Below are positions 51,521 through 60,061 of a DNA stretch of 64,000 nucleotides, piece by piece. The notes beneath the pieces were generated by a model. The model was given only the letters and a program-made list of their open reading frames with translations. It ran no database searches and was not told the DNA's origin. The stretch is from Acidimicrobiales bacterium (GTDB lineage: Bacteria > Actinomycetota > Acidimicrobiia > Acidimicrobiales > Aldehydirespiratoraceae): contig JAWKIR010000002.1 of NCBI GenBank assembly GCA_041394245.1, positions 248,001 to 312,000 of the forward strand, written 5' to 3'. The position numbers and the translations under genes were made by a program. Position 1 is the stretch's first letter; each line of letters starts with the position of its first letter.

Positions 51521-52702
51521 GTGGAGTCACGAGTTCTCCCCGGCCCGAGCGCGACCGCTCAGGGACGTGGCATCGCCGGGCCGAAGGGCACCCTGGTGGT
51601 CGTCAACCTCGTGGGCGGCCTCGACGGGCTGAGCCTTCTGGTGCCGTTCGCCGATCGGACCTACGCCGCACGCCGCCCCGGTCTGGCGGTGGCGTCGCCC
51701 GGCGATCGCTACGGCGCCATCGACCTCGGTCGGGGGCTGGGCCTCCATCCGGCGCTGCAACCGTTGTACGAGCTGGCCGGACGCTCGGACCGGCTCGCGG
51801 TCATCGGCGGCGTCGGTGTTCCCGACGACCAGGGCGGCAATCGGAACCACCTTCCGTCCCGCGAGTTCGTCCACCGCGGTGGACGGCAGCAGTCGGAGGG
51901 CTGGGCGACGAGGCTCCTTCGCTTCGAGGGAATGGGCCCGGAGGCGGTGTGGTCGTTCGGCGACGGGCCGCATCCGATGTTCGACGGTCTCTCCAGTGGC
52001 CATGTCGGCGGTGGGGTGGGGCCGATCCGGCCGGTGACCGTCGGTGCTCAGGCGGCGTGTGCGGGGGTTCCTCTCGGTGCGCCCACTGCGGCGGCCGCTG
52101 CGCCGGACGCCGCGCTCGACGACATCCGATGGTCGGACGCCCGTTGGAGTTCGCCGGCCGATCGCCTCGCTCGCGGCTATCCCGAGGGACACCTCGGCCG
52201 CTGCCTCGCGACGATCGTCGACATGCGCCGCAGCGATGCCGGGCTGCGACTCGTGGGCATCGACCACGCGGGCTACGACACCCATGTGGACCAGGGGGAC
52301 GGCCGGTCGGGGGTGCTTGCCCACAAGCTGGATCGGCTCGCTCGCGCGTTGGCCGCGTTCTGGTCCGAGGTGAGCCGAGGGCGCGACGTCGAGGCACGGC
52401 GCGACGACCCCGTGACCGTGGTCGTCGTGAGCGAGTTCGGCCGCGCCATCGACGAGAACGGCAGCGGTGGCACCGAGCACGGCCGGGGCGGCGTCGCGCT
52501 CGCGATCGGCGACCAGGTGGTCGGGGGAGTCCACGGCGACCTCCCGTCGATGGCCGACGACGAGGTCTGGCCGGTCGGGGTCGACGTTCGCCGTGTGCTC
52601 GCCGACGCGGCGGCCAGCCACGGCTTCCGGCCATGGCGGGGCGCCGTCTTCCCCGGGTTGTCCCTGCCGAATCGGTCGCTCGGGCTGTTGTTGTCGCCAT
52701 GA
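51521..52702 (+). CDS. DUF1501 domain protein without signal peptide
   Basis: A 393-residue homologue of the DUF1501 gene at 26414: LVVVNLVGGLDGLSLLVPFAD, NRNHLPSREFVHRGG, GIDHAGYDTHVDQGDGRSG and VVVSEFGRAIDENGSGGTEHGRGG. Unlike that protein it has no twin-arginine signal and no DUF1800 partner. The GTG at 51521 with GAGG close upstream is used; the frame before it belongs to shadows. Confidence 0.8.
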   Translation: MESRVLPGPSATAQGRGIAGPKGTLVVVNLVGGLDGLSLLVPFADRTYAARRPGLAVASPGDRYGAIDLGRGLGLHPALQPLYELAGRSDRLAVIGGVGVPDDQGGNRNHLPSREFVHRGGRQQSEGWATRLLRFEGMGPEAVWSFGDGPHPMFDGLSSGHVGGGVGPIRPVTVGAQAACAGVPLGAPTAAAAAPDAALDDIRWSDARWSSPADRLARGYPEGHLGRCLATIVDMRRSDAGLRLVGIDHAGYDTHVDQGDGRSGVLAHKLDRLARALAAFWSEVSRGRDVEARRDDPVTVVVVSEFGRAIDENGSGGTEHGRGGVALAIGDQVVGGVHGDLPSMADDEVWPVGVDVRRVLADAAASHGFRPWRGAVFPGLSLPNRSLGLLLSP

Positions 52703-52762
52703 GGCGTCGCAGTCCGGGGGGCCCGGCCGCCCTGTGCCAAAAGCGCCGTCGGCCGCGCCACA

Positions 52763-53242
52763 ATGGTCCCCATGCCGATGCGTCAGGACTGCAAGTACTT
52801 CGAGTCCCGGAGTTACCCCAACGGTGACACCGTTCGGAAGTGCGACCTCGACCTCGCCCCCGAGGCGCCGTGGCGCTGCCCGGCGAACTGCGGGAAATAC
52901 ACCAGGCGTCTGGCCGACGTGAACTGGGCCCACGGTTCGCTCGTCACGCCGGAGACTCCCCCCGAGCCCGAGAGTCTGGGCGACGACGACAGCATCGCGG
53001 CCCTGCTCGACGCCGCCGAGGACATCATCAACGGTGCCGTTCCGTCGGCGTTGGCAGATCTCGCGGAGGAACGCCGCAAGCGCGAAGGGGGCCGCCTGCG
53101 ACGAGCGCTGGGCAAGGGTGGGTCGCCCAAGTCGCCCAAGTCGCCGAAGTCGCAGAAGCGCGCCCCCAAACCCAAGCCGACGCGGGGTTCCGGTGAGAGC
53201 CTGGGCGAGCGGTTCCGCCGTCGCTATCGCGACGGTCGCTGA
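52763..53242 (+). CDS. Four-cysteine hypothetical protein
   Basis: A 159-residue protein conserved in style with actinobacterial hypotheticals. The N-terminal 45 residues hold Cys10, Cys27, Cys39 and Cys43 (QDCKYFESRSYPNG, RKCDLD, WRCPANCGKY), a likely Zn or Fe-S site. The C-terminus is basic with SPKSPKSPKSQK repeats, suggesting nucleic acid contact. Start could also be the ATG at 52772. It ends 3 nt before the next gene. Confidence 0.75.
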   Translation: MVPMPMRQDCKYFESRSYPNGDTVRKCDLDLAPEAPWRCPANCGKYTRRLADVNWAHGSLVTPETPPEPESLGDDDSIAALLDAAEDIINGAVPSALADLAEERRKREGGRLRRALGKGGSPKSPKSPKSQKRAPKPKPTRGSGESLGERFRRRYRDGR

Positions 53243-53245
53243 ACG

Positions 53246-53530
53246 ATGCCCGGCACGCTGCTCAGCGAGAATGAGATCGCGTCGCTGCTGCGCGAGCACG
53301 ACGATTGGGCTCGCGACGGCGCGGGGCTGACCCGCGAATACGTCTTCCGGGATTTCTCCGAAGCGTTCGGCTTCATGGCACAGGTTGCGTTGATCGCCGA
53401 GCGACTGTGTCATCACCCCGAGTGGTCCAATGTCTACAACCGGGTCCGGATTCGCATCACCGATCACGATGCCGGAGGGATCTCGTCCACCGACCGCGAC
53501 TGGATCCAGCAGGTCGATCGTCTGACGTGA
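53246..53530 (+). CDS. Pterin-4a-carbinolamine dehydratase
   Basis: A 94-residue DCoH/PhhB protein with the catalytic HHPEWSNVYNRVRI motif and FSEAFGFMAQVALIAERL helix. It recycles 4a-hydroxytetrahydrobiopterin; in bacteria lacking aromatic hydroxylases the role may be in molybdopterin or folate side reactions. No phenylalanine hydroxylase is in the window. Confidence 0.92.
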   Translation: MPGTLLSENEIASLLREHDDWARDGAGLTREYVFRDFSEAFGFMAQVALIAERLCHHPEWSNVYNRVRIRITDHDAGGISSTDRDWIQQVDRLT

Positions 53531-53543
53531 CCCGATCCGTTGC

Positions 53544-54527
53544 TCAGGCCGCGACCGCGTCGGGGATCGTGGCGTCGACGGACCCGCCGGCGTACTCGTA
53601 GATCAGCAGGTTGGCGCCGATGCTGTAGGAGTACAGGGCGAACGTGGCCGGGATCGAGATGAGCAGTCCGACCAGGGGAATGAGGCCGACGACGTTCATC
53701 GCGATGTTGAACGCGAAGGCGATGAGGTTGACCACGAGGCAGCGCAGCGCGATGCCGCCCCAGTTCGCCCGCACCAGCGACACGACGTGTCGGAACGGTG
53801 GCGTGCCGCGGGGCGCGAGGAGGAGCCCCGTGCCGCTCAACTGCATGAACGGCCAGCCGTAGATCACGCCGGCGAGTGCTGCCGGGACGAGGATCACGAG
53901 GATCACCGGCGAGATCATCACGCCGACCACGAACACCGCCACGACGGCGGCGACGGCAAGCGACGAGACGAGCGACCACAGCAGGCCGATGCCCACCCAT
54001 CGTGGTGCTCGGCGCAGCATCATCGCCACACAGGCGGTTGCGTTGCGGGGGCGTCCGGCCCGGGCCGATGCCAGGTGGAGCGTCCCCGCAGCCATGCCGC
54101 CGTACATGCCGATGAGGAACAGGAGCCAGCCGGCGACGACGAGGACGATGCCTGCGTTCCACTCCCACGTGATCGAGTCGACGAACGCCTCGTCGACCGG
54201 GTCGATGTCGGGATTGAAGTTCGCGTCGGTCGTGGTCTCGATGATGTCGAACAGGCCGGGCTCGAGCGACAGCGACAGGCCGAGCACGCCGATCACGACA
54301 CCAGCGATGGCAATGGCCACTCCGAGTCCGGCGATGGCGAGGAGGGAGACCCAGCGGTCGCGAAGGAGCGCGAACGCGCCGTTGACGACGGCCATCGATT
54401 CGCCGCTCGCCACGTTCTGGTGCGTCGGCACGGGCGAACGGTGGTCGGTCCACTGCAGCCCGTCCCAGTAGCGGAGCTGGGCGGCGTCCTCGGGGTCGTT
54501 GTACCAGCCGGCCGGGATGTCCGTCAT
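53544..54527 (-). CDS. DUF2510 and multi-pass membrane protein
   Basis: A 327-residue protein. The N-terminal IPAGWYNDPEDAAQLRYWDGLQWTDH is a DUF2510 motif common to actinobacteria. It is followed by about six membrane helices, including LLAIAGLGVAIAIAGVVIGVLGL and AVAAVVAVFVVGVMISPVILVILVPAALAGVIYG, resembling DUF975/DUF4013-type proteins. Function unknown; convergent with the PhhB-like gene. Confidence 0.8.
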   Translation of the reverse strand: MTDIPAGWYNDPEDAAQLRYWDGLQWTDHRSPVPTHQNVASGESMAVVNGAFALLRDRWVSLLAIAGLGVAIAIAGVVIGVLGLSLSLEPGLFDIIETTTDANFNPDIDPVDEAFVDSITWEWNAGIVLVVAGWLLFLIGMYGGMAAGTLHLASARAGRPRNATACVAMMLRRAPRWVGIGLLWSLVSSLAVAAVVAVFVVGVMISPVILVILVPAALAGVIYGWPFMQLSGTGLLLAPRGTPPFRHVVSLVRANWGGIALRCLVVNLIAFAFNIAMNVVGLIPLVGLLISIPATFALYSYSIGANLLIYEYAGGSVDATIPDAVAA

Positions 54528-54560
54528 GGCGACGACCGTAGTGCCGCCTAGCCTCCCGGC

Positions 54561-55220
54561 ATGGTGATCCAACGATTCGAGGAGTTCGTCGACCCGGTCG
54601 ACGGCACGAGATGGACGGTCGATGTCGGCTTCCTCGGCTCGCGGTGGACGTGCATCTGGGGAGCCGGTTGCCAGGGCATCCTCGACGAGCCGGCGGAGGA
54701 GCTCGGGCACGGCTGCTGCTCGGTCGGTACCGAGCTCCTCGACGAGGAGGAGGCAATGGCGGTGTCGGCCTTCGCCGCCCTGCTCGACCCCGATCTCTTC
54801 CAGTACGCCGAATGGGCTGCGATCCACGGTGTGTTCGAGGACGAACGTCGGGCCCGCACCGTCACCGTCGACGGCGCCTGTGTGTTTCTCAACCGACCCG
54901 GGTTCGCAGGTGGAGGTGGCTGTGCGCTGCATCTCCAGGCGCTGCGAGACGGTGAACGGCCGATCGACGTGAAGCCGAGTGTGTGCTGGCAGCTTCCGCT
55001 CGTGGCCGAGCACGGTGGCGATGGCACGGCTCGGCTCCGTCGCTGGGGGCGCGACGACCGGGGCCCGGACGGGGCGACGATGGCGTGGTGTTGCACGGAG
55101 GGCGACAACGCGCAGGTCGGCGACCGCACGACGGCCGACGACCTCGCCGAGGAGCTGCAGGCGCTCGTCGGACCGGAGGTCGCGGTGGCGATTCGTCGCC
55201 ATGTCGCCGAGCGAGCCTGA
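54561..55220 (+). CDS. Cysteine-rich hypothetical protein
   Basis: A 219-residue soluble protein with many Cys: C31, C37, C52-C53, C107, C121, C142 and a CC pair near 175. The spacing in ACVFLNRPGFAGGGGCALHLQAL and IDVKPSVCWQLPL resembles YkgJ/DUF3109-type Fe-S or zinc proteins. Divergent from the membrane protein and convergent with the WS/DGAT gene. No firm function. Confidence 0.65.
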   Translation: MVIQRFEEFVDPVDGTRWTVDVGFLGSRWTCIWGAGCQGILDEPAEELGHGCCSVGTELLDEEEAMAVSAFAALLDPDLFQYAEWAAIHGVFEDERRARTVTVDGACVFLNRPGFAGGGGCALHLQALRDGERPIDVKPSVCWQLPLVAEHGGDGTARLRRWGRDDRGPDGATMAWCCTEGDNAQVGDRTTADDLAEELQALVGPEVAVAIRRHVAERA

Positions 55221-55233
55221 CGATTCTTTCGGC

Positions 55234-56631
55234 TCAGTCGGCGAGGGTGGCCAGCAGTTCGTCGAGCGCGGCGGGCAGTCGATCGGCGATGGCCCACGGG
55301 TCGGGAACGAGCGCCGGACACGACATCAGCCCGAAGTGCAGTTCGTCGGCATCCGAGACGACCGTGAAGTTGACGCCCGACCCGTAGAGCAACGGCCCCA
55401 TCGGATACATCGCGTCGACCCGGGCCCCGGCGAGGAACAGGTCGAACGGCGGTCCCGGCACGTTGGAGATGATCAGGTTGAAGACCGGGGGAGTGCGAGC
55501 GTCGAGTCCGGCCGCGCTCCAGGACCGCGCAGCCAGGGCGATGGCGGCGGGGGGAAGCGTGTCGGTCCAGTTGATGCGATGATCGGCATCGAGGTCACGT
55601 CGCATCTCCTTGGCGCTGATCGTGCTGGCATGGATGGCCCGCAGACGCTCGCCGGGGTCGTCGATGTCGGTCGCCAGCGAGCAGAACAGGGCGGCCACCT
55701 TGGTGCCGATGTGCTCGTCGGCCTCGGCTCGCAGCGACACCGGGACCTGGGCGATCAGCGGCTTGTCGGGCAGCGCGCTTCGTGCGTCGAGATAGCCGCG
55801 CAGCGCACCGGCGCTGATCGCGAGCACGACATCGTTGAGCTTCACCCCGAAGGCGTCCTTCACCCGTTTCGCGTCGTCGAGACGCACCGCTGCGCTCGCG
55901 AAGCTGCGGTCGGAGGTGAGGCGGCCGTTGAGCACGGTACGGGGGGCCTGCAGCGGTTGGGCGGGCGGATCACCACCGAGGGCATGGCGCCCAACGGTGA
56001 TGCCCTGGCGCAGCACCTGCCGGGAGAACCGGCCCGCTCGGATGGGCCACACCACGGCATGTCCGGTCGCCATGGCGATGCGCTCGGCGAACGACGGCGC
56101 CGGCTCCGGCTCGTAAGGGGGAGGTTCGTCGTCGGGCGGCGGATCGGGCTCGAGATCGTAGAGCAAGGTCGCGAGTTCGGACCCCGACTGTCCGTCGATG
56201 ATCGCGTGGTGGATCTTGGCGAGCAGGGCGACGCGGCCGTCCTCGAGCCCCTCGATCAGCCACATCTCCCAGAGCGGACGAGAACGGTCGAGCTTGTAGC
56301 TCACGAGCTGGCCGACGAGCTCACCGACCGCCCGTCGATCGCCCGGGTGCGGCGCCGCGACCCGGTGGACATGGTTGGCGATGTCGAAATCCGGATCGTC
56401 GATCCACACCGGGCGTTCGAGTCGCATGTGCAGCGGACTCTCCAGGAGCTTCCAACGGAACTGGGGCGAGAGGTGCAGTCGTCGTTGCAGTTGTGCCACC
56501 ACCTCGTCGAACGAGAAACGGTCGCTCGCCGCCGGGTCGAGGATGGTGAGTGCCGACACGTGGAAGTGCCATTCCGGTCGTTCCCCGTAGAGGAACGCAG
56601 CGTCGGGGCCGGGGACCTGGCGATAGGTCAT
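55234..56631 (-). CDS. Wax ester synthase/diacylglycerol acyltransferase
   Basis: A 465-residue WS/DGAT-family acyltransferase that joins acyl-CoA to diacylglycerol or fatty alcohol. Catalytic motif HHAIIDG at 141-147, PLWEMWLIEGLEDGRVALLAKI before it, and NLIISNVPGPPFDLFLAGARV and MGPLLYGSGVNFTVVSDADELHFGL near the end, as in the actinobacterial lipid-storage enzymes. Start overlaps the hydrolase stop by one base (TGATG), so the two are co-translated. Confidence 0.92.
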   Translation of the reverse strand: MTYRQVPGPDAAFLYGERPEWHFHVSALTILDPAASDRFSFDEVVAQLQRRLHLSPQFRWKLLESPLHMRLERPVWIDDPDFDIANHVHRVAAPHPGDRRAVGELVGQLVSYKLDRSRPLWEMWLIEGLEDGRVALLAKIHHAIIDGQSGSELATLLYDLEPDPPPDDEPPPYEPEPAPSFAERIAMATGHAVVWPIRAGRFSRQVLRQGITVGRHALGGDPPAQPLQAPRTVLNGRLTSDRSFASAAVRLDDAKRVKDAFGVKLNDVVLAISAGALRGYLDARSALPDKPLIAQVPVSLRAEADEHIGTKVAALFCSLATDIDDPGERLRAIHASTISAKEMRRDLDADHRINWTDTLPPAAIALAARSWSAAGLDARTPPVFNLIISNVPGPPFDLFLAGARVDAMYPMGPLLYGSGVNFTVVSDADELHFGLMSCPALVPDPWAIADRLPAALDELLATLAD

Positions 56632-57566
56632 CAGGCAGTCGCCTCCTCGGTCGGCGCGTCGAGCGCGATCCGGCGAGCGACATCCAGGCACGCATCGGTC
56701 ACCTTGCGCCCGAAGTCGGGGTCGATACAACTGACATGCCCTCCGGGGATTCGGTTGATGTGGGCTCCCGGAATCGCCATCGCCATGCGGAGCTGGGCTT
56801 CGGGCGCGACCGCCGAGTCGTTCTCCGTGACGATGACCGAGGTCGGGACGTCGATCCCGCCGATCCAGTGTTTCGAGCTGAAGTTGGCGATGGCGTGGGC
56901 CGCCTCGAGCATCGTGCGACCACTTTGTTTGGCCATCTCGCTGCGGGCCCAGGAGATGAGTTCGGTCGGCCGCTCGCCGACACGGGTGTCGGGCATCGCC
57001 ATGCGGGCCAGTCGGCCGGGAAGCCAGGTGGCCGCGGCACCCACCCGTGTGCCCGCCGACGCAACCAGCAGGGCGGACGCGGCGTAGCGGTGGCGGTTGC
57101 CGGGAACGAACTCGGCGCCCGACGCGATGAGCACCAGGCCGTCGACGACGTGGCGGTGGTCGCGCCACAGGAGCTGGGCGATGGGACCGCCCATCGAGTA
57201 GCCGACGGCGATCACCGGCCCTGTGCCACACGCGTCGAGCGCGGCGGCGGTGTCGGCTGCGCAGTCGGCGAGACGGAATCGTCGACGGGAACGAATACCC
57301 CGGCCGTGCCCGCGATGATCGATGGCGAGTACGTTGAAGTGTTCCGCCAGCGGCTCGAAGCAGCGGTACCAGTTCAGGGCGCCGGTCGCGAGCCAGCCGT
57401 GGAGCAGCATGACCGTGGGTGCCCCGGCGGGTCCGGGTGCGTGACGGACGAATGTGGTCCCCCGGCCCCGCAGCTCGATGCGGCGGCCCAGCGGAACCAC
57501 CGAACCGCTGGGTACGTCGCCGTCGGGAGTCAGGCGGTCGGAAGTCGGGCGTGCATCGTCGGCCAC
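56631..57566 (-). CDS. Alpha/beta hydrolase
   Basis: A 311-residue alpha/beta hydrolase with HGWLATGALNWYRCFEPLAEHFNVLAIDHRGHGRG (oxyanion region), nucleophile elbow GYSMGG, VTENDSAVAP (acid region) and IPGGHVSCID (His). It probably acts as a lipase/esterase linked to the downstream WS/DGAT enzyme. Preceded by a hairpin that separates it from sufU. Confidence 0.9.
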   Translation of the reverse strand: MADDARPTSDRLTPDGDVPSGSVVPLGRRIELRGRGTTFVRHAPGPAGAPTVMLLHGWLATGALNWYRCFEPLAEHFNVLAIDHRGHGRGIRSRRRFRLADCAADTAAALDACGTGPVIAVGYSMGGPIAQLLWRDHRHVVDGLVLIASGAEFVPGNRHRYAASALLVASAGTRVGAAATWLPGRLARMAMPDTRVGERPTELISWARSEMAKQSGRTMLEAAHAIANFSSKHWIGGIDVPTSVIVTENDSAVAPEAQLRMAMAIPGAHINRIPGGHVSCIDPDFGRKVTDACLDVARRIALDAPTEEATA

Positions 57567-57597
57567 AGACCGAAGGTACGGCAGTTTCCCATTTCCC

Positions 57598-57620
57598 GCC
57601 CGGGACCAAAGACCCTGGGC
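57598..57620 (-). terminator. Hairpin between sufU and hydrolase
   Basis: On the minus strand, GCCC-A-GGG pairs with CCCGGGC around a TCTTTGGT loop, giving 7 bp with one bulged A. It is 12 nt beyond the sufU stop and 31 nt before the hydrolase start. There is no clear T-run after it, so it is a weak terminator or attenuator candidate. Confidence 0.4.
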
Positions 57621-57632
57621 TCGGGTGAGTCG

Positions 57633-58148
57633 CTAGGTGATCGGGCGGGCTTCGTCGAGAGCCTGGGCGAGCGTGTTCCAGCCGAGAGTGGCGCACTTGA
57701 TCCGGACCGGGAACTTCACCACACCGCGCAGCGCCTCGAGATCGCCGAGCGACAGATCGTCGGTGTTGTCGATGCTCATGTCGTGTTCGCTGAACGTGAT
57801 CCCCTGCTCCGATTCGGTGCCGTCGCCGCCGATGTCGGCCTCGTGGATCGACATCAGCCCCTTGAACGCACCGATCAGCTGGCGGGCCTCCGTCACGGTC
57901 TTGCCCTTGATCGCGGCCGACATCATGGATGCCGATGACTGGCTGATCGAGCAGCCCTGGCCGCCGATGGCGATGTCGGCGATCACGCCGTCGTCGTCGA
58001 CATCGATGAACACGATGATCTCGTCGCCGCACAGGGGGTTGAACCCGTCGGCCCGCACTGCGGGTGGAGACTCGAGCTCGCCCCGGTTCCGCGGCGAGCG
58101 GTAGTGGTCGAGGATGATCTCTCGGTAGAGGTCTTCGAGGCCGGTCAT
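57633..58148 (-). CDS. sufU: SufU-type Fe-S assembly protein
   Basis: A 171-residue SufU protein that accepts sulfur from SufS. Zinc/Fe-S ligands are Cys40 and Asp42 in NPLCGD, Cys66 in GQGCSIS and Cys152 in IKCATLGW. A longer acidic insert is seen at about 105-135. ATG 58148 lies 28 nt after the sufS stop. The operon context confirms the assignment. Confidence 0.95.
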   Translation of the reverse strand: MTGLEDLYREIILDHYRSPRNRGELESPPAVRADGFNPLCGDEIIVFIDVDDDGVIADIAIGGQGCSISQSSASMMSAAIKGKTVTEARQLIGAFKGLMSIHEADIGGDGTESEQGITFSEHDMSIDNTDDLSLGDLEALRGVVKFPVRIKCATLGWNTLAQALDEARPIT

Positions 58149-58176
58149 GGTGCTTCCTCGCGGTGGGCGGAGCGGG

Positions 58177-59436
58177 TCAGAACGAGAACAGGTCGTCGGC
58201 CGCGTGCAGCGCGGCCGAGAGCTGGTCGATGTCGGATTCGTCGTTGTAGACGTAGAGCGAGGCTCGGGAGGTGGCGTTGGCACCGAGCACCTTCATGAGC
58301 GGCTTGGCGCAGTGGTGACCGGCCCGCACACAGACACCGGCCTGATCCAGCACCTGGGCGATGTCGTGCGGATGGACCTCGCCGGAGGCGCCCTCGTAGA
58401 CGAAGGACAGCACCCCGCCCCGTTCGGACGGCTCGGCGGGGCCGTGGATGGTGATCTTGTCGCCGTGGTCGTCGGTGAGGGTGCGCATCGCGTAGGCGGT
58501 GAGCTCGACCTCGTGGCGCCGGACGTTGTCCATGCCCAGGGCGTTGAGATAGTCGACGGCGGCCCCGAGACCGACGGCTTCGGCCACCATGGGTGTGCCC
58601 GCCTCGAACTTCCACGGGATCTCGTTGGTGGTGAACCCCTCCTTGGTGACCTGGAGGATCATCTCGCCGCCACCGAGGAAGGGTGGCATCGCGTCGAGGA
58701 TCTCGGCCGGCGCCCACAGCACGCCGATGCCCATCGGCCCGAGCATCTTGTGCCCGGTGAACACCACGAAGTCGGCGCCCATGGCCTGCACGTCGGTGGC
58801 GATGTGGGGCACGAACTGGCTGGCGTCGACCGCCATCAGCGCGCCGGCGGCGTGGGCCGCTTCGGCCAGGCGGGGGATGTCGTTGAGGGTGCCGAGCACG
58901 TTGGACATCGCGGTGATCGACAGGAGCTTGGCGCCGTCGAGGAGGCGGTCGAGGTCGGTCAGGTCGAGATGACCGTCGGCGTCGACCGGAATCCACCGCA
59001 ACTCGATGCCCTTCTCGGCGGCGAGCATGTGCCAGGGAACGATGTTGGCGTGGTGTTCCATCTCGGAGATGACCACGGCATCGCCGGCGCCGAGGTTGGC
59101 ACCGCCCCACGCTCGGGCGATGAGGTTCATCGACTCGGTGGCGTTCTTCGTGAAGATCACCTCGGACACCGATGGTGCGTTGATGAATGCCGCCACCTTC
59201 GCCCTGGCCCCTTCGATCGCGGCGGTCGCCCGAACCGCCAGCTCGTAGCTGCCGCGGTGGACGTTGGCATTGTCGGCTTCGTAGTAGTGGCTCATCGCGT
59301 CGATGACCGCCTGCGGCTTCTGCGACGTGTTGCCCGAGTCGAGATAGACGATGGGAACCCCGTGGACCGACTGGGCCAGAACCGGGAAGTCGTCCTTGAT
59401 GCGGGCCGGCAGTGTCCGTCGAGGATCCTGGGTCAT
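58177..59436 (-). CDS. sufS: SufS cysteine desulfurase
   Basis: A 419-residue PLP enzyme releasing sulfur from cysteine. It has YLDSGNTSQKP, FTKNATESMNLIARAWG, EMEHHANIVPW, the PLP lysine in FTGHKMLGPMGIG and the active cysteine in VRAGHHCAKPLM. Its ATG overlaps the stop of the SufC-like fragment (ATGA). SufBCD are not seen upstream, which is unusual for this operon type. Confidence 0.96.
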   Translation of the reverse strand: MTQDPRRTLPARIKDDFPVLAQSVHGVPIVYLDSGNTSQKPQAVIDAMSHYYEADNANVHRGSYELAVRATAAIEGARAKVAAFINAPSVSEVIFTKNATESMNLIARAWGGANLGAGDAVVISEMEHHANIVPWHMLAAEKGIELRWIPVDADGHLDLTDLDRLLDGAKLLSITAMSNVLGTLNDIPRLAEAAHAAGALMAVDASQFVPHIATDVQAMGADFVVFTGHKMLGPMGIGVLWAPAEILDAMPPFLGGGEMILQVTKEGFTTNEIPWKFEAGTPMVAEAVGLGAAVDYLNALGMDNVRRHEVELTAYAMRTLTDDHGDKITIHGPAEPSERGGVLSFVYEGASGEVHPHDIAQVLDQAGVCVRAGHHCAKPLMKVLGANATSRASLYVYNDESDIDQLSAALHAADDLFSF

Positions 59437-59573
59437 GCGCCGTCTCCGAATCGTTCGTCGCCCTCGGCTTCGAGGTGGGTGGAGCGCTCCTGGCCGCCTG
59501 ATCGGACGATACGACCATCGACGATCACGTGCACCCGGTCGGGCTGGACTTCGAAGAGCGGAGCCGTCGACAT
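59433..59573 (-). pseudogene. SufC-like C-terminal remnant
   Basis: A 46-codon frame from ATG 59573 ending at an ATGA overlap with sufS. Its first half, EVQPDRVHVIVDGRIVRSGG, matches the conserved end of the SufC ATPase (PDxVHVLxxGRIVxSGG). The rest (ERSTHLEAEGDERFG) resembles the LALELEExGY tail. No Walker motifs lie upstream; instead the frame stops near 59580 and an unrelated gene follows. This looks like a truncated sufC left by deletion, or a short retained leader for sufS. The homology is read by eye. Confidence 0.62.
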
Positions 59574-59604
59574 GCCCGGAAGTCTATTCGTCGTGCCCGG
59601 TTTG

Positions 59605-59620
59605 TCCTACCGCCGTAGGA
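59605..59620. promoter_or_regulatory. Palindrome upstream of the SufC-like fragment/sufS
   Basis: TCCTAC and GTAGGA form a perfect 6-bp inverted repeat around CGCC. Outside it, TTT and AAA also pair after one mismatch. It lies 31 nt upstream of the SufC-like start and could be an operator for the suf genes, or the terminator of the gene upstream. Confidence 0.4.
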
Positions 59621-59656
59621 GAAACCTCTCGTGGCGCACGCATGGCCGGCGCAGGC

Positions 59657-60061
59657 TCAGCTCCGGTCGAGAAGGTCTTCCTTCCAGGCCCGGAATCGTG
59701 TGTGGCGGGTGCCGCTCGGGCCGGTGCCGTCGCCGCTGCCATCGGGAAAGAGTCGGAACGTGTGATGTCGGCCGAGATCGTCCGAGTCGACCGCGACATA
59801 GCGGGCATCGGCCCCGCGGGCCGGCCCGGCCCGCCACAGCAGCCATGGGCCGATACGGCGCTTGTATGCGACCCGGACGCCGCCGATGTCGGCACCGGCG
59901 TTCCGGACCGATTCCGGGGCATCGATCCAGGCCTCGACGCTGATGTTGCGGTCGCGCGTCGGTGTCGGGGGAAGGTCCTCGGTGCGGATCGGGTTGTCGT
60001 CGAAGGGCCGCTGGTCGGCCGGAAGGGCCGGGATCGGCTCGGGTACTGCGGGATCAGTCAC
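59657..60061 (-). CDS. Small hypothetical protein after the sulfatase-fold gene
   Basis: A 134-residue protein with GTG start overlapping the upstream stop by 8 nt. Text includes NISVEAWIDAPESVRNAGADIGGVRVAYKRRIGPWLLWRAGPARGADARYVAVDS. It has no signal or membrane helix and no family I recognise. Coupling suggests it works with the membrane protein upstream. Confidence 0.6.
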   Translation of the reverse strand: MTDPAVPEPIPALPADQRPFDDNPIRTEDLPPTPTRDRNISVEAWIDAPESVRNAGADIGGVRVAYKRRIGPWLLWRAGPARGADARYVAVDSDDLGRHHTFRLFPDGSGDGTGPSGTRHTRFRAWKEDLLDRS

